From assembly GCF_049671645.1 (NCBI RefSeq), contig NZ_JBATVG010000019.1, positions 286,786-350,785 of the forward strand: a DNA stretch of 64,000 bases, read 5' to 3'. Shown piece after piece: positions 40,223 through 49,478 of the stretch (positions are counted from its first letter, which is position 1; the number at the start of each line of letters is the position of its first letter). Origin of the DNA: Castellaniella sp049671645. Its GTDB lineage: Bacteria > Pseudomonadota > Gammaproteobacteria > Burkholderiales > Burkholderiaceae_B. The notes beneath the pieces were generated by a model that worked only from the letters and a program-made list of their open reading frames with translations, was not told the origin of the DNA and ran no database searches. A program made the translations under genes and the position numbers.

Positions 40223-41209
40223 CTAGCCGGAAAGACGCGACAAGCCGCGCAGGATCGCCACGAAGCCAGCCCCGCCCGTCACAATGAGCAGCGCCGGCAA
40301 CAGCGTCAGTACCATCACACCGGTCATCTTGACGGTGAGCTTGCCGATCTGCGCCTTGAGATCGAGCTTGCGCTGATCGCGCAGACGCCCGCTGAAGCGG
40401 GCCAGGGGCTCCTGCACGGCGCCGCCCTGCTCCTCAACCTGACAGAGCAGCCGGCAGATCGCCGCCAGATCGTCGTTGTCGAAATGGTTGCTCAGCCGCG
40501 CCAGGGACTGCTCCCGGGTCCGGCCGCGCGCATACATGTCCAGAGACCACTCCAGCTCTTGCGACAGCACGGGCATGACCTCGTGGAACTCATCGACGAT
40601 GATGTGCAGGCTCTGATCCACCGACAGGCCGACGCCTTGCAACAACCGCAGCAGGTCGATGAACAGGGGCAGTTCCTTGCCAGCGCTCTCCATGCGTCGG
40701 CCGACACGGCGCTGGATCAGCCATTTGGGCGTCATCCACCCCACCCCGAACCCCAGGAAGCCCAGCAAGACGGGGTGGGATGCCATGCCGCTCGTGCCCA
40801 GGACAGGCCTGCCCAGGACCACCACCAGAGGCAGCAGCAGCGCCAGGGCCAGGCGGGCCATCAGAAAGAATGCCTTCGCGCGCGTCGTGCTCCGGTACCC
40901 GGCTCGCTCCACCAGAAATCGGTCTTCTTCGGCCATCAACAGCATGCCGAAGCGGCCGGCGGCCCAATTTCCCCCCAAACGGACCAGCGTGTCCAGCGAC
41001 CGGCCCAAGGCCGGAGGTTCCTGCCCTTTCGGCTCGGCCACGGGGGCGCCGGCGCGGCGGCGGGCCAGCGCCTCATCCACTGCCAGGCCGCTGCGAGCCT
41101 GACGCCAGGCCAGCACCAGCCACGCGCCGCCGACCAGCAACAGAACCAACGCCAGCACACCGACCGCCAGGGAGATCAACAAGGATGGAGACAAGGCGTG
41201 CATCGTCAT
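40223..41209 (-). CDS. tadC: TadC, tad pilus inner-membrane platform protein
   Basis: A 328-residue GspF-family membrane protein. The cytoplasmic GspF domain is at about 190-300 (FIDLLRLLQGVGLSVDQSLHIIVDEFHEVMPVLSQELEWSLDMYARG) and a final membrane helix (MVLTLLPALLIVTGGAGFVAIL) follows. It pairs with TadB to form the inner-membrane platform for the TadA motor. It is four bases downstream of tadB. Confidence 0.92.
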   Translation of the reverse strand: MTMHALSPSLLISLAVGVLALVLLLVGGAWLVLAWRQARSGLAVDEALARRRAGAPVAEPKGQEPPALGRSLDTLVRLGGNWAAGRFGMLLMAEEDRFLVERAGYRSTTRAKAFFLMARLALALLLPLVVVLGRPVLGTSGMASHPVLLGFLGFGVGWMTPKWLIQRRVGRRMESAGKELPLFIDLLRLLQGVGLSVDQSLHIIVDEFHEVMPVLSQELEWSLDMYARGRTREQSLARLSNHFDNDDLAAICRLLCQVEEQGGAVQEPLARFSGRLRDQRKLDLKAQIGKLTVKMTGVMVLTLLPALLIVTGGAGFVAILRGLSRLSG

Positions 41210-41213
41210 CTCC

Positions 41214-42140
41214 TTATTCCAGCTTCGAGAGGCGATACAGCCAGAACGACCCCAGAACCTGCAGGGCGAAGGCGCCGACCAGCAGCTTGCGCCCGACCGG
41301 GTCCTCCCACATTCCGACGATCAGGACTTCGTTGGTGGCGATGATCATGGCGCCCAGGCCCAGCGGCAGCAAGGCCAAAATCCAGGCCGACAGCCGCGTT
41401 TCCGCCGACATGGCGACCAGCTCGTTGCGGGCCTGCGTCAGATCGCGCATGAACGCGGACATCCGCTCCAGCACGTGGTCGGTCCGCCCTCCGACCCGGA
41501 TCGCCACGCCGACGATCGCTGCCACCAGATACAGTTCATAGATGCCGTACAGCCTGGCGGTCTGGCGCAAGGCGACATCCAGTTCCACGCCGACGCTGCC
41601 CGCGCGGCGCGCCTGGCCCAGAATCTCGCGCAAGGGTTCCTCGGTGCGGTCGGACGCCGCCTGAAACGCCGCCCCCAGGCTATTGCCGACCGTCATCATG
41701 CGCACCACCATTTCCAGGAAGTCCGGCAGCTGCTGGATGATCTTGCGATGCCGCCGCGACACCCGCATCCAGATGAACAGCAGGTTCAATGGGATCAACA
41801 AGACCAGCGCGGCAAGGGCGGCGGTGGGATTCACCAGCGCCAGCAAGGCGGCCGGCAGGGCAAACACGCGCAGCGTCAGGGTGGCGTAGAAATGCCGGGT
41901 TGGCCGAATGCCGGCCCGCAGCAGGAAATTGTTCCATCCCGTCGGGCTCCCATACCAATGTCCCGATGTCTCCGCCCGGGCCGTTTCCGCGGAGATACTG
42001 GCGCCGTGCCGCTGCAACTGCCGGGCCACATACCGGGCGCTGGCCTGCCGGCGCGCAGTGCGCACGGCGAGGTGCCACGCCACCATGCCCAGCACCACCA
42101 GCAACAGGGCAGCCGCAACCAGGGCCGGAATCGCCGCCAT
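41214..42140 (-). CDS. tadB: TadB, tad pilus inner-membrane platform protein
   Basis: A 308-residue GspF-family protein with an N-terminal helix (ALVAAALLLVVLGMVAWHL), two helices near 95-125, the domain HRKIIQQLPDFLEMVVRMMTVGNSLGAAFQAAS, and C-terminal membrane segments (ILALLPLGLGAMIIATNEV, LVGAFALQVLGSFWLYRL). It overlaps the end of tadA by one base. It forms the motor platform with TadC. Confidence 0.92.
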   Translation of the reverse strand: MAAIPALVAAALLLVVLGMVAWHLAVRTARRQASARYVARQLQRHGASISAETARAETSGHWYGSPTGWNNFLLRAGIRPTRHFYATLTLRVFALPAALLALVNPTAALAALVLLIPLNLLFIWMRVSRRHRKIIQQLPDFLEMVVRMMTVGNSLGAAFQAASDRTEEPLREILGQARRAGSVGVELDVALRQTARLYGIYELYLVAAIVGVAIRVGGRTDHVLERMSAFMRDLTQARNELVAMSAETRLSAWILALLPLGLGAMIIATNEVLIVGMWEDPVGRKLLVGAFALQVLGSFWLYRLSKLE

Positions 42141-43489
42141 CAGCGCCTCCGCCCCCAGAACCCGCCCCCGCTTTCCGGCGGAACATCCGGAACCGCGTCC
42201 CGGTTTCCCTGCATGACGGCGCGCCAGTCGGCCAGTTTGGGCGACTGCGGCACGATGCCCAGGCTTTTCCAGCGATCCTGCTCCTGGCCCTCGACATCCG
42301 TGTGTATTTCATGCCGGTAGAGTTCCTGGGTCGTGATCACGTTGTCCCCCATCCCCGTGATCTCGGTCACCGACAACACACGCCGATGTCCATTGGGCAG
42401 ACGACCGATCTGGATGATGAAATCCAGGGCGCTGGCGATCTGGCGGCGCAGGCTCTCCTCGCTGCCCTGGTAGCCGGCGAATCCCGCCAGCATTTCGATG
42501 CGATACAGGCATTCGCGGGGTGAATTCGCATGCAGGGTGGTCATTGAACCCTCGTGCCCGGTGTTCATGGCCTGCAACATGTCCATGACCTCGGAGCCCC
42601 GGACCTCTCCGACGATGATGCGATCGGGCCGCATGCGCAGGCTGTTGCGGATCAGATCCCTGATGCTGACCATGCCGCTTCCGTCATAGCCGCCCTGGCG
42701 GGCCTCCAGGCGCACCACGTGCGGGTGATTGAGCGACAGCTCGGCGGTGTCCTCCACCGTCACGATCCGCTCGTCCTCCCGGATGAAGAACGCCAGGGCG
42801 TTCAACAGCGACGTCTTGCCGGAACTGGTTCCCCCCGACACCAGGATATTGCAGCGGTTGCGCACGGCGATCTTCAGCAGATCGTGAATTTCCTGGCTAT
42901 ACGTGGACAGGCCAAGCAAATCTTCCGGACGCAAGGGTTCCTTGCGGAACTTGCGGATCGAAACCTTGGGGCCATTGAGCGACAGCGGTTCGATGACGAC
43001 ATTCAGCCGCCCGCCATCGGGCAGGCGCGCATCCACCATCGGGTTGGATTCATCCAGACGGCGGCCCAACGGCGCCAGGATGCGGCGAATGATCCGCAGT
43101 ACGTGCTGATTATCGGAAAACTGGGTCGTCTCGCGGACAAGGACCCCCTGGCGCGACACAAAGACATGCTCGTAGTCGTTGATCAGAATGTCCTCGACGG
43201 AAGGATCCTCCAGCAAATCCTCCAGCGGCCCCAGACCGGCCAGTTCCTGGGTCAGGGCCGTGGACAGCTGGCCGACCTCATGCTCATTGAGGGCGAAGCG
43301 CCGGGTCCGCACAAAACTGGCGACCTCGATGGAGACGAATTCGCTGATCGCCTCCCGCGTCCAGCGGCCGAATTCCGCCCCGAGCTCCTCGATCCGGCTA
43401 AGAAGATGCTCGTACGTCTGGCGCTTCATGTCCCGAAACTGGTCCGACTGGGGGAAGTCGTCGCCGCTGAACTCGATGGTGGGCGTCAT
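42140..43489 (-). CDS. tadA: TadA/CpaF pilus assembly ATPase
   Basis: A 449-residue hexameric secretion ATPase powering tad pilus assembly. Walker A is LVSGGTSSGKTSLLNALA (about 230). The Asp box and Walker B lie in EDERIVTVEDTAELSL and RPDRIIVGEVRGSEVMDMLQAMNTGHEGSMTTLHANS. The N-terminal domain contains EDPSVEDILINDYEHVFVSRQG. The frame is intact and it lies between tadZ and tadB. Confidence 0.96.
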   Translation of the reverse strand: MTPTIEFSGDDFPQSDQFRDMKRQTYEHLLSRIEELGAEFGRWTREAISEFVSIEVASFVRTRRFALNEHEVGQLSTALTQELAGLGPLEDLLEDPSVEDILINDYEHVFVSRQGVLVRETTQFSDNQHVLRIIRRILAPLGRRLDESNPMVDARLPDGGRLNVVIEPLSLNGPKVSIRKFRKEPLRPEDLLGLSTYSQEIHDLLKIAVRNRCNILVSGGTSSGKTSLLNALAFFIREDERIVTVEDTAELSLNHPHVVRLEARQGGYDGSGMVSIRDLIRNSLRMRPDRIIVGEVRGSEVMDMLQAMNTGHEGSMTTLHANSPRECLYRIEMLAGFAGYQGSEESLRRQIASALDFIIQIGRLPNGHRRVLSVTEITGMGDNVITTQELYRHEIHTDVEGQEQDRWKSLGIVPQSPKLADWRAVMQGNRDAVPDVPPESGGGFWGRRR

Positions 43490-43511
43490 GGTTGGATATT
43501 CCTTTGATCTG

Positions 43512-44831
43512 CTAGCGCAGGTACTTTGCCTTCAAGCCGCCCCACAAGGCATGCAGCCCCGCCGGCTCCTGCCGGTTGAAAGGAGACTGGGACTGCAGCA
43601 GGTGGTTCAGCAGGCGCCGCACGGCTTGCGCGTAAGGGTCCCGAGGCGCCGACTGCGCCAGTCGAGTCCCCTGGTTCAGGTGATTCCAGAGACTGAGCGT
43701 ACTGTCGGGCGCTGTGCCCAACAGCTTGAGGCCGAATTTTTCGGCAATCTGCGCGGCGGACAAACCATACCGGCTGTCATAACGATTGACGACCAGTTCC
43801 AGCCGCTGCGTGTCCACACCCTGCCCCTGCAACACGGACAGATAGTCCGCCAGGGACAATATTCCGCCTAGGCTCTGGTCGGTCACCACCCAGACATGAT
43901 CGGCCGCATTGCACAGATTGACGATGAACGGCAGGTTGTCCATGCCGCCGGCATCCACGACCACGAAACCGTAAAAATCATGCAGACGGTTGAACAGGGC
44001 CAGGCCATCTTTGTGCGTGATGCCGCGCATGTCGTCCAGATCCGGCGGGAAGCTCAGGATGCCCAGGCCCTGCGCATCATGCGGCAACGCGGATTCCAGC
44101 AGGGTATCGTCCAGGCGATGCAGATTGTTCACCGCATCCAGGAAGTGGAAGCCTTCCGGCGCCCCAAGATACAGCAGGCCGTCTCGTACCGGAATCCCGA
44201 GATCCAGCAGGCAGGCGCGGGCGGATGATGGCGACGGCGTTCGATACGACTCCTGCGGATTCTTGCGATGACGGTCCGCCAGCGCCTTGATCAGATGAAC
44301 ATGACACAACTCGGCCAAATGGGTCGCCAAGGTAGTGACCCCCATGCCCTGGCGCGCGCCCAGCAGCAGCACGCTGCGCCCACGCGCCGCGCCGCCCGTC
44401 GCTTGGGCGGGGGGCGCCTCCATCAACCGGTCCAGCGTCCGGCGGGCATCGCTTTCGTTGCCCAGATCCAGACAATCCGAGACACCCGCCCGCAGGGCCT
44501 CGACCGTCAGTATCCCGGCGTCGTAGCGGATCAAGGCCACACGGGGAATCCTGGGAAACCGCCCCGCCGCGTACTGGCACAGGCGGCGGGCCTGCGTCAG
44601 TTGCTCCCGACCCGCATCCGTCCCCGGGTCCAGATCGAAATCGATGAACACCAAACGGGGCGCATCGGGATCCGGCAGGCCGCTGGAGGATGCATCGCGA
44701 TGCATCCCGACGCTGACCAGCCGGCCATGATCCGCCAGCAAGGCGGCAAGCCGCCCGCGGGTTCCCTGCTCGTGCAAGAACGCTAGAAACTGTGTGGCAA
44801 GCAAGCCGGATGCATCCATGGCGTTAGGCAC
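43512..44831 (-). CDS. tadZ: TadZ/CpaE-like localisation ATPase with degenerate P-loop
   Basis: A 439-residue protein with a receiver-like N-terminal domain (PRLVFIDFDLDPGTD) and a MinD/ParA-like C-terminal domain (VLLLGARQGMGVTTLATHLAEL, FVVVDAGGMDNLPFI, LELVVNRYDSRYGLS). The P-loop reads GARQGMGVTT, lacking the lysine of the standard GKTT, so nucleotide hydrolysis may be lost, as in other atypical TadZ proteins. It places the pilus machine at the pole. The start is a GTG directly after the rcpA stop; an ATG four codons on is also possible. Confidence 0.87.
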   Translation of the reverse strand: MPNAMDASGLLATQFLAFLHEQGTRGRLAALLADHGRLVSVGMHRDASSSGLPDPDAPRLVFIDFDLDPGTDAGREQLTQARRLCQYAAGRFPRIPRVALIRYDAGILTVEALRAGVSDCLDLGNESDARRTLDRLMEAPPAQATGGAARGRSVLLLGARQGMGVTTLATHLAELCHVHLIKALADRHRKNPQESYRTPSPSSARACLLDLGIPVRDGLLYLGAPEGFHFLDAVNNLHRLDDTLLESALPHDAQGLGILSFPPDLDDMRGITHKDGLALFNRLHDFYGFVVVDAGGMDNLPFIVNLCNAADHVWVVTDQSLGGILSLADYLSVLQGQGVDTQRLELVVNRYDSRYGLSAAQIAEKFGLKLLGTAPDSTLSLWNHLNQGTRLAQSAPRDPYAQAVRRLLNHLLQSQSPFNRQEPAGLHALWGGLKAKYLR

Positions 44832-46145
44832 TCATCTCGAAAATCCGGGCATCTGTTCGCTGCCCATGCCGCCCGTCAGGTAGAACCCCCAGGCATTGGC
44901 CGGGCTGTCCTCGCGGTCGATGTCCTCTCCGGGCAGCTTCAGCCGGGCGCCCTTGGCGATGGGACGTATCAGGTGGGGGGTCACCAGAATGACCAGCTCC
45001 CGCTCCTCCTGGGAATAATGCAGGTTGCGGAAAAAAGCCCCGATGATGGGCAGATCGCCCAGGAACGGCACTTTGTCCACATTGGCGATCGTCTGCCGGG
45101 ACACCAGACCGCTGATGATGAAGCTTTCGCCATCCCCCAGCTCGACCATGGTGTCGGCTCGGCGCGTACGGATCGAAGGCAGCAGCGTCGTCTGGTCCCC
45201 GCTCCCGATGGCAACCGTATTGGTGTAGTCCAGCTCGCTGGCCTCCGGAGCCACTTTCAGGGCGATCCGATTCGATGACAACACCGTGGGGCTGACCGTC
45301 AGGCCTATGCCAAACGGCTTGTATTCCACGTTCTGGGTCCCCAGCCCCCCGGACACGGGCACGGGAATTTCCCCGCCGGCCAGGAACTTGGCGCTCTGAC
45401 CCGACATCGCCACCAGGCTGGGGCGCGCCAGGATGCGCGCCATGCCATTGGATTCCAGCAACCGCAGGGTCGCCCGGAAGCGCTGCGGCGAATAGGTCAC
45501 GGCAAACCCGCTGCCAGCCGACAGAGCGGCGGGCAGCAACGGCGCAGACCCGCCCCATAGACTGTCATGGCCGGCGCTGGACCCCGCGCGCCAGTCGATG
45601 CCCGCATCTTTCATGACCGAGCGGGACAATTCCACCACCTGAACGTCCACCTGCACCATGGACGAGGTGTCGACGGTGGACAGATCGGCGGCCTTGTCGC
45701 CGGCAGCCACCTGGGCGGCTCGGTGCGACAGCAAAGACGCGGACTGCCCGGCGATGACCGCCGTATCATCCGCCTGGGCGATACGGGCGTCCGGCGCCTG
45801 TCCGGCTCGCGCCAGCGCGGCATGGGCCGCGCTGATGACATGAACCCGCCACAAGGCCTGCAGGGCCCCGCCCTGATTCCAGACCCTGACCTCCGTATCT
45901 CCGGCGTGCATGCCGGTCAGCAGAATACCCCCGGCCCCTCCGCCCTCGGCTGGCAGGACCTGGACGTCGGCCACAGCGGGGTCGGCCACGGCCACGCGCT
46001 GGGGCGTGCCCGCCACCGGCATAAAACGCTGCGCCCGTTCCGCCAGACTGACTGCCTGGGTCGCGGCGGCAGCCGGCGAGCACATGCCCGCTGCCAGCAG
46101 CACCAGTCCCAGGATGGCGGGAATTCGAAGGGCGTTCAGAGACAT
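44832..46145 (-). CDS. rcpA: RcpA/CpaC outer-membrane secretin
   Basis: A 437-residue secretin with a signal peptide (LRIPAILGLVLLAAGMCSPAAAA), an N-terminal RcpA domain (ERAQRFMPVAGTPQRVAVADPAVADVQVLPAEG) and a conserved C-terminal secretin domain (NVEYKPFGIGLTVSPTVLSSNRIALKVAPEASEL, VPFLGDLPIIGAFFRNLHYSQEERELVILVTPHLI). It forms the pilus gate in the outer membrane. It is followed immediately by tadZ. Confidence 0.95.
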   Translation of the reverse strand: MSLNALRIPAILGLVLLAAGMCSPAAAATQAVSLAERAQRFMPVAGTPQRVAVADPAVADVQVLPAEGGGAGGILLTGMHAGDTEVRVWNQGGALQALWRVHVISAAHAALARAGQAPDARIAQADDTAVIAGQSASLLSHRAAQVAAGDKAADLSTVDTSSMVQVDVQVVELSRSVMKDAGIDWRAGSSAGHDSLWGGSAPLLPAALSAGSGFAVTYSPQRFRATLRLLESNGMARILARPSLVAMSGQSAKFLAGGEIPVPVSGGLGTQNVEYKPFGIGLTVSPTVLSSNRIALKVAPEASELDYTNTVAIGSGDQTTLLPSIRTRRADTMVELGDGESFIISGLVSRQTIANVDKVPFLGDLPIIGAFFRNLHYSQEERELVILVTPHLIRPIAKGARLKLPGEDIDREDSPANAWGFYLTGGMGSEQMPGFSR

Positions 46146-46177
46146 AGGGAGTCCTTGTGCTGACGAATCAGTGTTTT

Positions 46178-47125
46178 CTAATAATGTTGCAAGGTGGACT
46201 GATTGCCGCGAATCACCTGCACCGTGGCGCCCTGGCCACGGGGAGCGGATGAACGGCGATCCGCCGGCGCGTCACCGGCTGCATGCTCCGAACCCGCCAG
46301 GTCTCCCAGGCTCTCTCCGGCATAGGCCAGGTTGGCGGGGTCCTGCAGCCGCAAATGATCCTCCTCGTCCAGGCCCGCGCGCGCCGATAGCACAGGCACC
46401 CGATCCGGGAACAGGTCCCGGTCCGGTTCGCTGGCGTCCTGGACGGATCGCAGCACGAACTGCAGAACGCCTTTTGTGGATGCCAGCAACAAGGTATTGA
46501 CCTGTTCCTGGGGCACGGCCACGATCGCGCTGACGGGCGCCTTGGCCTGCTTGTCCTCATCCTTGGACAATTCCGGCCTGTCCATGGACCTGGCGCCGTA
46601 AGCCAGCAGCCGCACGCGCGCCATCAACAAGCGGGACTGCGTAACGCCGATCTCACCGCCTTTACTCAAGGTGAAGAAAATATCCACCAGATCGCCGGGC
46701 CGGATCGATCGCCAATCGGCGGCGGCGGCGACCGGGATATCCACCGCTCTTTGTTCCGCGTCCAGATAGCTGGACAGGCCCTTGGCCAACAGAAAGGGCA
46801 TCAGCGGCTGCCCTTCGCGCAGGTCGAAGCGCAGGACCTTGTCCAGCAAGGGTCCCGCGCCAGCATAGGCGCCTGCCGGCGCGGCCTGCCATTGGGCAAT
46901 CTTCAGGGACGATGCCGACAACACATCCCCCGCCTTCAGATCCCGCGAGGCCACCGCCACCGGAACCGTTTCGACGGGCTGCGCCGATGCGGGCTCCCGC
47001 TGCACATGAACGATCTGCGGCGCCGGAACCGGCGCCGGATTTTTCGCCAGGTAGTAGGCAAACGCGGCAAGCCCGGCGGCCGTCAGCAGCAGCACAACCG
47101 CCAGGAGTCTCAGCAAGGGGTTCAT
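46178..47125 (-). CDS. rcpC: RcpC/CpaB pilus assembly protein
   Basis: A 315-residue protein with an N-terminal membrane helix (LLRLLAVVLLLTAAGLAAFAYYLA), a SAF-type domain (VPVAVASRDLKAGDVLSASSLKIAQWQ) and a periplasmic RcpC/CpaB domain (DWRSIRPGDLVDIFF, VPQEQVNTLLLASTKGVLQFVLR). It overlaps the upstream TadE-like gene by 4 bases and is one gene before rcpA. Confidence 0.92.
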   Translation of the reverse strand: MNPLLRLLAVVLLLTAAGLAAFAYYLAKNPAPVPAPQIVHVQREPASAQPVETVPVAVASRDLKAGDVLSASSLKIAQWQAAPAGAYAGAGPLLDKVLRFDLREGQPLMPFLLAKGLSSYLDAEQRAVDIPVAAAADWRSIRPGDLVDIFFTLSKGGEIGVTQSRLLMARVRLLAYGARSMDRPELSKDEDKQAKAPVSAIVAVPQEQVNTLLLASTKGVLQFVLRSVQDASEPDRDLFPDRVPVLSARAGLDEEDHLRLQDPANLAYAGESLGDLAGSEHAAGDAPADRRSSAPRGQGATVQVIRGNQSTLQHY

Positions 47126-47709
47126 GGAAGAGCGCCTCCCGACGCAAGCGAAGGCGCGATGACGACGACCGACTTCGCACGCAGAGTTTCAGGAATCCAG
47201 TGTTCCGGGCTTGCATCCCCGGGCAACATCCCGCCGGATAAATCGGCAAGACGGTCCATGGTGTTGAGCAAAGGCCAGCCCTTCACGTCCAGAGCCAGAT
47301 GAACGGTCAGGCAACGAAGACCCGCAGCGCCTGCGCTGACGTCCGCCGGACAGGCTCGCACTATCGTTTCCACGAACCCGGACGCCGCGCAGGCTTCCGG
47401 TGTAGCGGCGGGCCAGAACGCCTGCAACACGGCCGTACGGACGGCCACGCCGCAGGCGTACTCGCCGACCTGCTCTTGCAAGGCCTCCGATGCCGCCGCA
47501 TCGTCCCCCCCGGCAGCGGACGCCGCATAGCTCTGCGACAGCCCGTGACGCGCGGCGTCCGCCGCAACGCCGATCAGGGACTGCTGCGCCCAGAACAAGG
47601 CTCCGTAGCTGACGATGGCGAAGACCAGCATCAACAGGACGATCAGAGTCAGACTCAACTCGATGGCGGCGATGCCTGACTGATCCCGAGCGCTACGGAC
47701 ACGATTCAT
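47122..47709 (-). CDS. TadE/TadF-family minor pseudopilin (second)
   Basis: A 195-residue pilin-like protein. It begins MNRVRSARDQSGIAAIELSLTLIVLLMLVFAIVSYGALFWAQQSLIGVAADAARHG, where the motif SG/IAAIELSL is the prepilin-type cleavage and hydrophobic helix of TadE-like proteins. Its exported part has several cysteines. Start at 47709; it lies one base after the preceding TadE-like gene. Confidence 0.85.
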   Translation of the reverse strand: MNRVRSARDQSGIAAIELSLTLIVLLMLVFAIVSYGALFWAQQSLIGVAADAARHGLSQSYAASAAGGDDAAASEALQEQVGEYACGVAVRTAVLQAFWPAATPEACAASGFVETIVRACPADVSAGAAGLRCLTVHLALDVKGWPLLNTMDRLADLSGGMLPGDASPEHWIPETLRAKSVVVIAPSLASGGALP

Positions 47710-47710
47710 G

Positions 47711-48289
47711 TCACGAACCCTCCTGGGCGCCAGGATAGGAAACGGCCAGATCCACGGATGCGCGGGCCTGCAACACATCGGGGACCGGTATCGACAGCAA
47801 CGATCCGGCACCCAGGATCGGCAGCAGCGGACCTTTCCGGTAGTCGTAGCGCACAATCACTTCGGCCTGCTGGGAGGACGCCGCATGTGCCGCAGCGTCG
47901 GCCGGGCACAGCCCGGAGGGATCGTTATCGGCGGAACACAGCCCTGAAGACCCGTCGGACACCCGCCCCGCCGGCAGGCACACTGCGATTTCGACCCGTT
48001 CGTCTCCCGCCATGGACCTTATCCAGGAAAGCTGCCTGTCAGCGGCTGCCCGAACCCGGCAAACCCGCTCCGAGTCGTCCCGCGCCCAGGCCAGCAACAT
48101 CCTGGCGCCCGAGTTGGCCGTGCGGTTCAAGGACTGCTGGGCCATGAAAATCAGGCCATAGGTCAGCAAGGCATATAGGATCAGAAAACAGATGACGAAG
48201 ACCCATGCGAATTCGACGGCATAGGCCCCCGACTGATCTACAGCCCGGCTTGCAGCTGATCGCACGCGGATCCGGCGCAGGTTCGCCAC
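47711..48289 (-). CDS. TadE-family minor pseudopilin (first)
   Basis: A 192-residue pilin-like protein. The hydrophobic segment is SGAYAVEFAWVFVICFLILYALLTYGLIFMAQQSLNRTANSGARMLL. The GTG start at 48289 has GGAGG about 7 bases upstream and overlaps the region of the prepilin peptidase stop. The glutamate at position +5 of the mature helix is present (YAVEFAW). The two TadE-like proteins form the minor subunits of the Flp pilus. Confidence 0.85.
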   Translation of the reverse strand: MANLRRIRVRSAASRAVDQSGAYAVEFAWVFVICFLILYALLTYGLIFMAQQSLNRTANSGARMLLAWARDDSERVCRVRAAADRQLSWIRSMAGDERVEIAVCLPAGRVSDGSSGLCSADNDPSGLCPADAAAHAASSQQAEVIVRYDYRKGPLLPILGAGSLLSIPVPDVLQARASVDLAVSYPGAQEGS

Positions 48290-48290
48290 G

Positions 48291-48842
48291 TCAGGACCTC
48301 CCGACCAGTCCGGCCAGCCAAGGGCGACCGTGCAAGGCCTGCCAGCCCAGACCGAACAACACCGCCATCGCCATGTAAGCGGCAAACGGCGTCGAGCGTG
48401 GCACGGAGAAAATCCCGAACCGCTGAAGGGCCGCGGTGTTCATGCGGCACAGGCAGTACGCCAGGGCGTGGATGCCCGCCATCACGCAGGCCAGTAAAAA
48501 AGCGGGAACCAGCCCCGTCAACCCAAGACAAAACCCCAGGCAGGCGGCAAACTTCACATCCCCCGCGCCCATGGCGCGAAACCGCCATAGAGGAAACAGC
48601 ACAACCAGGGCGACCCCAGCCCCCATCAGGGCCGGCGCCCACTGCGTGGCAATGGCGTCCTGCATCCAGGGAAGAGCCCCGGGCGCAAACCACGCGCATC
48701 CCAGCAACCATATGGCCTGCAGGCAAAACGCCAGCAACAAAAGGCGATTTGGAACCCGGCGCTGACGTAGATCAGACCGGATGATGCCAGCATTCAGGCC
48801 GCAAAATAGCAGTAGCCATCCTGTCACCCCTACGAACCCCAC
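48291..48842 (-). CDS. tadV: TadV/CpaA prepilin peptidase
   Basis: An A24-family membrane aspartic protease of about 183 residues that processes Flp prepilin. The catalytic aspartates lie in IIRSDLRQRRVPN and FRAMGAGDVKFAACLGF (GxGD). About six hydrophobic segments are present, with no N-terminal methylase domain, as usual for TadV. The start is uncertain: the GTG at 48842 has AAGG upstream, and the frame remains open to a TTG at 48887. Confidence 0.85.
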   Translation of the reverse strand: MGFVGVTGWLLLFCGLNAGIIRSDLRQRRVPNRLLLLAFCLQAIWLLGCAWFAPGALPWMQDAIATQWAPALMGAGVALVVLFPLWRFRAMGAGDVKFAACLGFCLGLTGLVPAFLLACVMAGIHALAYCLCRMNTAALQRFGIFSVPRSTPFAAYMAMAVLFGLGWQALHGRPWLAGLVGRS

Positions 48843-48890
48843 GTGTGCCGCCTTATAGTTTTGTTGAGATTTGCACGATAAATACAACGA

Positions 48891-48909
48891 TTGATTCAGC
48901 TTGAATCAA
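48891..48909. promoter_or_regulatory. Perfect 8-3-8 inverted repeat upstream of tadV
   Basis: TTGATTCA-GCT-TGAATCAA. It resembles a dimeric regulator site in the gap between flp and tadV. The spacing does not match an FNR box. Confidence 0.4.
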
Positions 48910-48928
48910 ATAAAACTCAGCGTGCTGA
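48906..48928 (-). terminator. Candidate intra-operon terminator between flp and tadV
   Basis: On the minus strand TCAGC-AC-GCTGA is followed by GTTTTATTT. The stem is short (5 bp), so this is probably a partial attenuator that would leave flp mRNA in excess over the assembly genes. Confidence 0.35.
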
Positions 48929-49008
48929 AAATCAATCGATAAAAACCGGAATCAGTTCTTTGTTATAGAGAAAACAGCCAGGCCAGAGGAATCAATCAGA
49001 TCCGCTGA

Positions 49009-49197
49009 TTACTTTGCTGCTTCGGTGGCGGCACCCTCTACCTTATTGCCGATATTCGTGAACAAATCGCTTAGGTGTTCCCCCAAAGGCGTCAAGGCCG
49101 CCAATAGCGCCACTGCAATCAGCCCTGCGATCAACCCGTATTCAATCGCCGTAACGCCATCTTCTTCTTTCAAAAATGACAACATTTGTTGTTTCAT
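49009..49197 (-). CDS. flp: Flp-type pilin subunit
   Basis: A 62-residue pilin: MKQQMLSFLKEEDG then VTAIEYGLIAGLIAVALLAAL. The cleavage point is after the Gly in EDG/VTAIEYGLIA, giving the conserved Glu-Tyr pair (positions +4 or +5) of Flp pilins. AGGAG precedes the ATG. It is the first gene of the tad operon, separated by 166 bases from tadV. Confidence 0.95.
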   Translation of the reverse strand: MKQQMLSFLKEEDGVTAIEYGLIAGLIAVALLAALTPLGEHLSDLFTNIGNKVEGAATEAAK

Positions 49198-49478
49198 TAT
49201 TGTCTCCTGAAACAATATCGTGACAATTAGTAGCAAAGACTCGACTAAATGATCTGCTTGGCATGACAACAGTAACCAGAATTGCCAAGAATGAGAAAAT
49301 TGTGCAATCATTTAATTAAACTGTCAAACACCGCCTTTCTGCTGCTTTTCATACGTCTAAATTTAATTGGAATTTTTAGACATATTTAATTTTGACTGTA
49401 ATTCGTGGCGTTCTTTGTTCTTCTTGCTTCTTATTTCCATCTTCCCATCCGCAGAAAAGCACAATATCGGACATACTC
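49198..49478. other. Divergent gap between flp and the TpsB-type gene
   Basis: AT-rich by comparison with both sides. I looked for a sigma-54 promoter on the flp side: TTGGCAATTCTGGTTAC (read on the minus strand) has the GG but no GC at the right spacing. A convincing sigma-70 promoter was not seen either. Confidence 0.3.
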
